From Flavobacterium piscisymbiosum (GTDB lineage: Bacteria; Bacteroidota; Bacteroidia; Flavobacteriales; Flavobacteriaceae), in NCBI RefSeq assembly GCF_020905295.1, contig NZ_JAJJMM010000001.1:5518001-5582000 (forward strand): a DNA stretch of 64,000 nt, read 5' to 3'. Every line of letters begins with the position of its first letter. Position 1 is the first letter of the stretch. The notes below the pieces were generated by a model. The model saw only the letters and a list, made by a program, of their open reading frames with translations, ran no database searches and was not told where the DNA came from. Shown in pieces: positions 59,903 through 64,000 of the stretch. The position numbers and the translations under genes are program-made.

Positions 59903-62437
59903 ATGCTGCGCCCCAGACAATTTCATTTTTTGTTTTTTTTCTTCCTCCTTGTCTTTAATCTTTTTGGTCAGGACAAAGGAAAAGCTGTGCCTTTTAAAAA
60001 AATAATAATTGACATTGAAAAACAGCATGGGGTTGGTTTTAATTATACCGAAGACAATATTGCCGGCCTGGAATTAAATCCTCCGAAACAATCACTTTCT
60101 TTAAATCAGAAATTGGAATATCTTGCTAAAAAAACCAATTTATCCTTTGAAAACATAGGCAATAAATTCATTAATATTTATAAAAAAGAGAGCGAACAAA
60201 ATAGAATCTGCGGATATATTTTATCTGCTTTGGATAAAAAAACCATCGAAAACGCCAATATTACTTTAGCTAATAAAACTCAAACCACAACAGATTCAAA
60301 AGGTTATTTTGAACTTTTTAAAGAGGAAAAAAATACTATTTTAATTAGTCACGTTGGTTTTGTTTCTAAAAGAATTACAGCAGGAAGTTCAGAATCTAAA
60401 AATTGTCTTCAGATAATATTAGAACCTGAAATCACAGAACTTCAGGAGATAAAAACAACAGCTATTCTGGCTTCGGGAATTTCAAAAAATGCCGATGGAT
60501 CACTGGAAATTAAACCCAAAAAATTTGGTATTCTACCTGGGCTTATCGAGCCGGACGCTTTACAAACCATGCAGCAGATTCCAGGTGTAAACAGTCTGGA
60601 TGAAAGTGTATCAAGCATCAATGTACGCGGAGGAACGCACGACCAGAATTTATTTGTATGGAATGGAATACGAATGTTTCAAACAGGACATTTCTTTGGT
60701 TTAATATCGGTTTTTAACCCAAATCTTGCTCATACTATTTCTATTTACAAAAATGGAAGTTCTGCTTTTTACGGAGAAAGTGTTTCGAGCGTTGTTGCTA
60801 TTTCCTCCAATCCTCAAACAGAGGAAAAAAATGCTTTTAGCGCCGGAATCAATATGATTAATGCCGATGTTTACACGAAGTACAATATTTCGAAAAAGAG
60901 TTATATCGAAATTTCGGCGCGCAAATCAATTACTGATTTTGTCGAAACACCTACTTATAAGGAATATTTTGATAAAATATTTCAAAACACAACCATTACT
61001 GATTTTTCGCAAAACCAAAACATCAATTACCAAAGCGATAAAAAATTTGGTTTTTATGATGCTACGCTAAAATATGCCCAAAAAATAGGATCTAAAGATC
61101 AGTTAATTTTAGATTTGATTACCATAAAAGACAATCTGGAAGTTTTTCAAAGCGCAACCGTATATGACATAAACAAATCTGAAAATAATATTTTACGCCA
61201 ACAAAATTACGGTGGAAATTTGTCATGGAAAAGAAACTGGAACAACTTTAATACCACTAAAATTAATGTTTATAATTCTTCTTATGAGCTTTTTGCCAAC
61301 CAAAAAACTACCCTTGACGAACAAGTTGTCACACAAGAAAACAGAGTAAACAATAATGGGTTAAATCTGGAGAATAATCATGTTATTAGCCCAAAATTTA
61401 TCATTAACGACGGCTATCAGTACAATGAAATTGGGATTACCAATCTGGAGCAGGTACAAAATCCTGATTTTTATCGCAGAGTTAAAGATGTACTGAGAAC
61501 ACACTCCTTTATTGCAGAAGGAAAATACAACGACACGATTTCCAGAATCTATTTTAAAGCCGGAAGCCGAGTTAATTATATTGAAAAATTTAAAAAATTC
61601 ATTGTAGAACCCCGCATGCAATTTAGTTATGGCATTAATAAAAATCTTAATTTAGAATTGCTGGGCGAACTCAAAAGTCAAAATTCACAACAAATAATTG
61701 ATTTACAAAAAGATTACTTTGGCATTGAAAAAAGGCGTTGGATTGTTTCTAACAATACGACAATTCCTATTCAAAGAAGCAGGCAGATATCCTTGAATTT
61801 ATTTTATCAAAAAAATGACTGGCTGCTGGACATCGAAAATTTTTATAAAAAAGTAAAAGGAATTACAACTTCCAGCCAGGGTTTTCAGAACCAGTTGGAG
61901 TTTGTTCGTACAACTGGAGATTACGAAGTATGGGGAACAGAAATGCTGATTCAGAAAAAAATGGATCACTTTCTAACCTGGCTAAGTTATACCTATAACC
62001 ATAATAATTATCATTTTGCTAATTATGAATATCCAAGTTTTCCCAACAATTATCAGTTAATGCATACAGTATCGTGGGCAGGAATTTACGAGAAAAATAA
62101 TTTTAAAATTGCTTTGGGAACAAAATGGTCTTCGGGCAGACCAAAAACATCACCTGACCTTTCTCAATTTAATCTTTCAGATCCTGTTTTGGTATACAAC
62201 AGACCCAACAATACGAACCTGCATATTTTTTCGCAGGTAAACATCTCCTCTACTTATAAATGGGAAGCTGGTAACGGAATTCAGTACAAATTAGGAATCT
62301 CCATCTTAAATATCCTTAACAGGAAAAACGAAATCAGTGAATATTACAGAATAAGTTCTCTAACTAATTCTGTAGAAGAAGTTGAAACATTCGCCCTGCA
62401 AAGAACTCCAAATGTGAGTTTTAGGATTTCATTATAA
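59903..62437 (+). CDS. TonB-dependent receptor with STN signalling domain (FecA-like)
   Basis: The 844-residue protein has a signal peptide ending near NLFGQ and an STN/secretin-like domain (KIIIDIEKQHGVGFNYTEDN; KLEYLAKKTNLSFENIGNKF). A CarboxypepD-regulatory-like domain follows (RICGYILSALDKKTIENANI). The plug domain begins around residue 215 (LIEPDALQTMQQIPGVNSLD; INVRGGTHDQNLFVWNGIRM), then a 22-strand barrel ends RTPNVSFRISL. The STN domain shows it signals to FecR. No SusD-like partner follows, so the ligand is more likely an iron chelate or other small molecule than a glycan; that is inference. Confidence 0.94.
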   Translation: MLRPRQFHFLFFFFLLVFNLFGQDKGKAVPFKKIIIDIEKQHGVGFNYTEDNIAGLELNPPKQSLSLNQKLEYLAKKTNLSFENIGNKFINIYKKESEQNRICGYILSALDKKTIENANITLANKTQTTTDSKGYFELFKEEKNTILISHVGFVSKRITAGSSESKNCLQIILEPEITELQEIKTTAILASGISKNADGSLEIKPKKFGILPGLIEPDALQTMQQIPGVNSLDESVSSINVRGGTHDQNLFVWNGIRMFQTGHFFGLISVFNPNLAHTISIYKNGSSAFYGESVSSVVAISSNPQTEEKNAFSAGINMINADVYTKYNISKKSYIEISARKSITDFVETPTYKEYFDKIFQNTTITDFSQNQNINYQSDKKFGFYDATLKYAQKIGSKDQLILDLITIKDNLEVFQSATVYDINKSENNILRQQNYGGNLSWKRNWNNFNTTKINVYNSSYELFANQKTTLDEQVVTQENRVNNNGLNLENNHVISPKFIINDGYQYNEIGITNLEQVQNPDFYRRVKDVLRTHSFIAEGKYNDTISRIYFKAGSRVNYIEKFKKFIVEPRMQFSYGINKNLNLELLGELKSQNSQQIIDLQKDYFGIEKRRWIVSNNTTIPIQRSRQISLNLFYQKNDWLLDIENFYKKVKGITTSSQGFQNQLEFVRTTGDYEVWGTEMLIQKKMDHFLTWLSYTYNHNNYHFANYEYPSFPNNYQLMHTVSWAGIYEKNNFKIALGTKWSSGRPKTSPDLSQFNLSDPVLVYNRPNNTNLHIFSQVNISSTYKWEAGNGIQYKLGISILNILNRKNEISEYYRISSLTNSVEEVETFALQRTPNVSFRISL

Positions 62438-62509
62438 CCCGGAGAATCCAGGGTTAATTTAAGCTCCATATTTTTTTCTGCTTTTTTTTAAAAAAATAAT
62501 AATTCTTTG

Positions 62510-62538
62510 GTAGGGTAATCTGCACCAAGGCTGTTTTA
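62510..62538 (+). promoter_or_regulatory. Candidate ECF promoter GTAGGGTAA-N14-GTTTTA for the secreted-repeat lipoprotein
   Basis: GTAGGGTAA at 62510-62518, 14 bases, GTTTTA at 62533-62538, 60 bases before the next start. A tiny frame of 10 codons (ATG 62551) lies in the leader. The match to the two other sites is exact at all 15 fixed positions. Confidence 0.75.
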
Positions 62539-62597
62539 CTATTGAATCCTATGAAAAGAGGAAAAAAAGTAACTCCCTTAACCTAATCAAAAGAACA

Positions 62598-63473
62598 ATG
62601 AAATTAAAACAAATCAAACTCGCTATGGTTGCTGTTGCAACAACATTTTTTGTAAGCTGTAGTAGTGACAATAATAATGATACTACTCCTACCACTGAAA
62701 CAAAAAAAGAAGTCAGCCTGTCTACAAGTACAACATTAGGCTCTTATCTTTCAGACAAGGATGGAAAATCTTTGTACTTTTTCTCAACAGATGCTCAAGA
62801 CAAGGTAACTTGTACAGGAGGATGTGAACTCGTTTGGCCTCCTTTTTACCTTGACAATTTAACTGCCGATAAATTAGGTACAGGATTAACATTCTCAGAT
62901 TTTGCTACGATAACTACTGCATCTGGTAAAAAACAAGTGACTTATAAAGGATGGCCTTTGTATTATTATGCACCAAATGTAAACGGAACCAACACAACAG
63001 AAGCTGCCGGTAAAACAACAGGAGACGGAGTTGGTGGTGTTTGGTTTATTGCCAAACCAGACTATTCGATTATGATTGTACGAAGCCAGCTTGTAGGACA
63101 CGATACTAAAAACTACAAATCAGATTATACTGTGGGAGATGGTTTAACAACTTATTTTACAGATGCTAAAGGAATCACCTTATATACTTTTAAGAATGAT
63201 AACTTCAAGAAAAACAATTTTACAAAAGCTGATTTTTCAAACAATGGGGTTTGGCCTATTTATGAAACAGATAAAATTGTTGTCCCTTCTGTATTGGATA
63301 AATCTAAATTTTCTGTTATCACTGTTTTTGGCAAATCTCAACTTACTTACAACGGCTGGCCATTGTACTATTTTGGACAGGATGCAAGCGTAAGAGGCTC
63401 AAATAAAGGAATTAGTTTTCCTGCCCCGGGAGTTTGGCCTGTACCGGTGAAAGACTCACCTCTTGCAATCTAA
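62598..63473 (+). CDS. Secreted-repeat lipoprotein (COG4315/Lipoprotein_15-like)
   Basis: The 291-residue lipoprotein (MKLKQIKLAMVAVATTFFVSC, lipobox Cys) has a low-complexity Asn/Thr linker. Two to three copies follow of a module with SLYFFSTDAQDKVTCTGGCE, WPPFYL and KGWPLYYYAPN, then ITLYTFKNDNFKKNNF and NGWPLYYFGQD. This pattern matches the secreted repeat of unknown function (PF03640). One Cys pair is present, in CTGGC. Homologues are sometimes linked to redox or electron transfer, but no function is proven. The ECF-type promoter upstream places it in the receptor regulon. Confidence 0.85.
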   Translation: MKLKQIKLAMVAVATTFFVSCSSDNNNDTTPTTETKKEVSLSTSTTLGSYLSDKDGKSLYFFSTDAQDKVTCTGGCELVWPPFYLDNLTADKLGTGLTFSDFATITTASGKKQVTYKGWPLYYYAPNVNGTNTTEAAGKTTGDGVGGVWFIAKPDYSIMIVRSQLVGHDTKNYKSDYTVGDGLTTYFTDAKGITLYTFKNDNFKKNNFTKADFSNNGVWPIYETDKIVVPSVLDKSKFSVITVFGKSQLTYNGWPLYYFGQDASVRGSNKGISFPAPGVWPVPVKDSPLAI

Positions 63474-63521
63474 GAACGATTCATTTTAGGAAATTCCCTT
63501 TAGTATACTCCATTTTAAATT

Positions 63522-63541
63522 AGTCCAATGCAGATTGGACT
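63522..63541 (+). terminator. Hairpin after the secreted-repeat lipoprotein
   Basis: AGTCCAAT (63522-63529) pairs with ATTGGACT (63534-63541) across GCAG. The following GATTTTAAAT is only weakly U-rich, so termination may be partial. Confidence 0.5.
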
Positions 63542-63590
63542 GATTTTAAATAAAAGGATAATACCTGTACCTAAATAAATTAAGTAAAAT

Positions 63591-63995
63591 ATGAAACCAA
63601 AAAGAATCGCATTTTTAATTGCGGCCTTATTGATCATCGTCTCTGCGGGCATTTATTTTTATTACGGATTTCTTTTTAAGGAAGCGCGAAATATAGCATC
63701 AGAGAAACCCGATTTCAGTATAACGGCCGAAAAATTACTTGAACAGTACAACTCTGATCCAAAAAAAGCTGATGTCTTGTATCTCAATAAAACTATTGAA
63801 ATCACAGGTACGGTAACCAAAGAAACCGATTCTGTTATTACAATCGAAAACACTGTTTTTTGTCTGTTTACCAAAAAAATAAAAGAAAAACATCTCGATG
63901 ATAAAGTAACGGTAAAAGGAAAATGTATTGGGTATGATGAACTTTTTCAGGAAGTTAAACTAGACCAGTGCACTTTTAATAAACCAAACAATTAA
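63591..63995 (+). CDS. OB-fold (tRNA_anti-like) membrane-anchored protein
   Basis: The 134-residue product has one N-terminal hydrophobic helix (IAFLIAALLIIVSAGIYFYY) and then an OB-fold domain like the tRNA_anti-like family (PF12869): NKTIEITGTVTKETDSVITI, KDKVTVKGKCIG-like strands and VKLDQCTF. In this family the OB fold is extracytoplasmic and its ligand is unknown. It may be co-transcribed with the preceding lipoprotein despite the hairpin. It ends near the window edge. Confidence 0.75.
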   Translation: MKPKRIAFLIAALLIIVSAGIYFYYGFLFKEARNIASEKPDFSITAEKLLEQYNSDPKKADVLYLNKTIEITGTVTKETDSVITIENTVFCLFTKKIKEKHLDDKVTVKGKCIGYDELFQEVKLDQCTFNKPNN

Positions 63996-64000
63996 ACCAA

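Noticed and set aside
59903..62437. Receptor as a SusC-type glycan importer
   Set aside because: No SusD-like gene follows, and the STN domain with FecR and ECF sigma points to a FecA-like signalling receptor.
62551..62583. Ten-codon frame as a regulatory leader peptide
   Set aside because: It lies in the leader of the secreted-repeat lipoprotein gene but has no attenuator hairpin or biased codon run; it is probably chance.

Overview
The window looks like a Flavobacterium-type chromosome segment (phylum Bacteroidota). It is AT-rich, has no recurrent Shine-Dalgarno sequences, carries several perfect TAnnTTTG (-7) promoter elements, and encodes typical flavobacterial families: an LptD-like protein, a T9SS type A sorting domain, a FecR/ECF/TonB system, M43 protease, DUF4159 and TamB next to TsaD. 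No rRNA, tRNA or CRISPR array was seen.

Layout. (1) 1-7001: envelope genes. A minus-strand run of amidase, MlaD/MCE protein, membrane Fe-S protein and CCG-domain protein is divergent from an LptD-like gene. (2) 7123-11515: RidA, then a sugar-phosphate block with two methylglyoxal synthase paralogues, an N-acetylglucosamine kinase-like gene, gap and pfkA, with hairpin terminators between units. (3) 11825-24584: housekeeping genes (TamB, TsaD, RsmE, DUF4159, TrmH-type methyltransferase, M43 lipoprotein protease, AI-2E exporter, THUMP-like methyltransferase, D-Ala-D-Ala dipeptidase) with two Flavobacterium-style intergenic inverted repeats. (4) 24660-50679: a very AT-rich accessory island read on the minus strand. 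Its head is two paralogous outer-membrane beta-barrels, a T9SS-sorted LamG-like protein and a 3276-residue SpvB/RHS polymorphic toxin. Behind it lies a graveyard or arsenal of displaced RHS C-terminal cassettes (one with a complete duplicated core, one with only the DPDG junction, one frameshifted, one short relic). Each cassette is followed by small membrane proteins or lipoproteins that look like immunity proteins. The island ends in a belt of about nine unrelated short lipoprotein, membrane and ankyrin genes. (5) 51078-57175: an LCIB-type carbonic anhydrase-like protein, a ThuA protein, outer-membrane phospholipase A, a coiled-coil lipoprotein, a cation:proton antiporter and an STM3941-like membrane protein. 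(6) 57229-63995: an ECF sigma / FecR / TonB-dependent receptor system with flanking lipoproteins and an OB-fold protein.

The two most interesting systems are as follows. First, the RHS island: a core-sharing family of switchable toxin tips with tandem immunity genes, coupled to outer-membrane and T9SS partners instead of T6SS genes. Second, the ECF locus: three exact copies of GTAGGGTAA-N14-GTTTTA sit in front of the fecR-receptor pair, a secreted-repeat lipoprotein and a divergent repeat lipoprotein. This predicts a small self-contained regulon whose sigma gene has an ordinary TACTTTTG promoter instead. All functions are inferred from reading the sequence; no database search was run.
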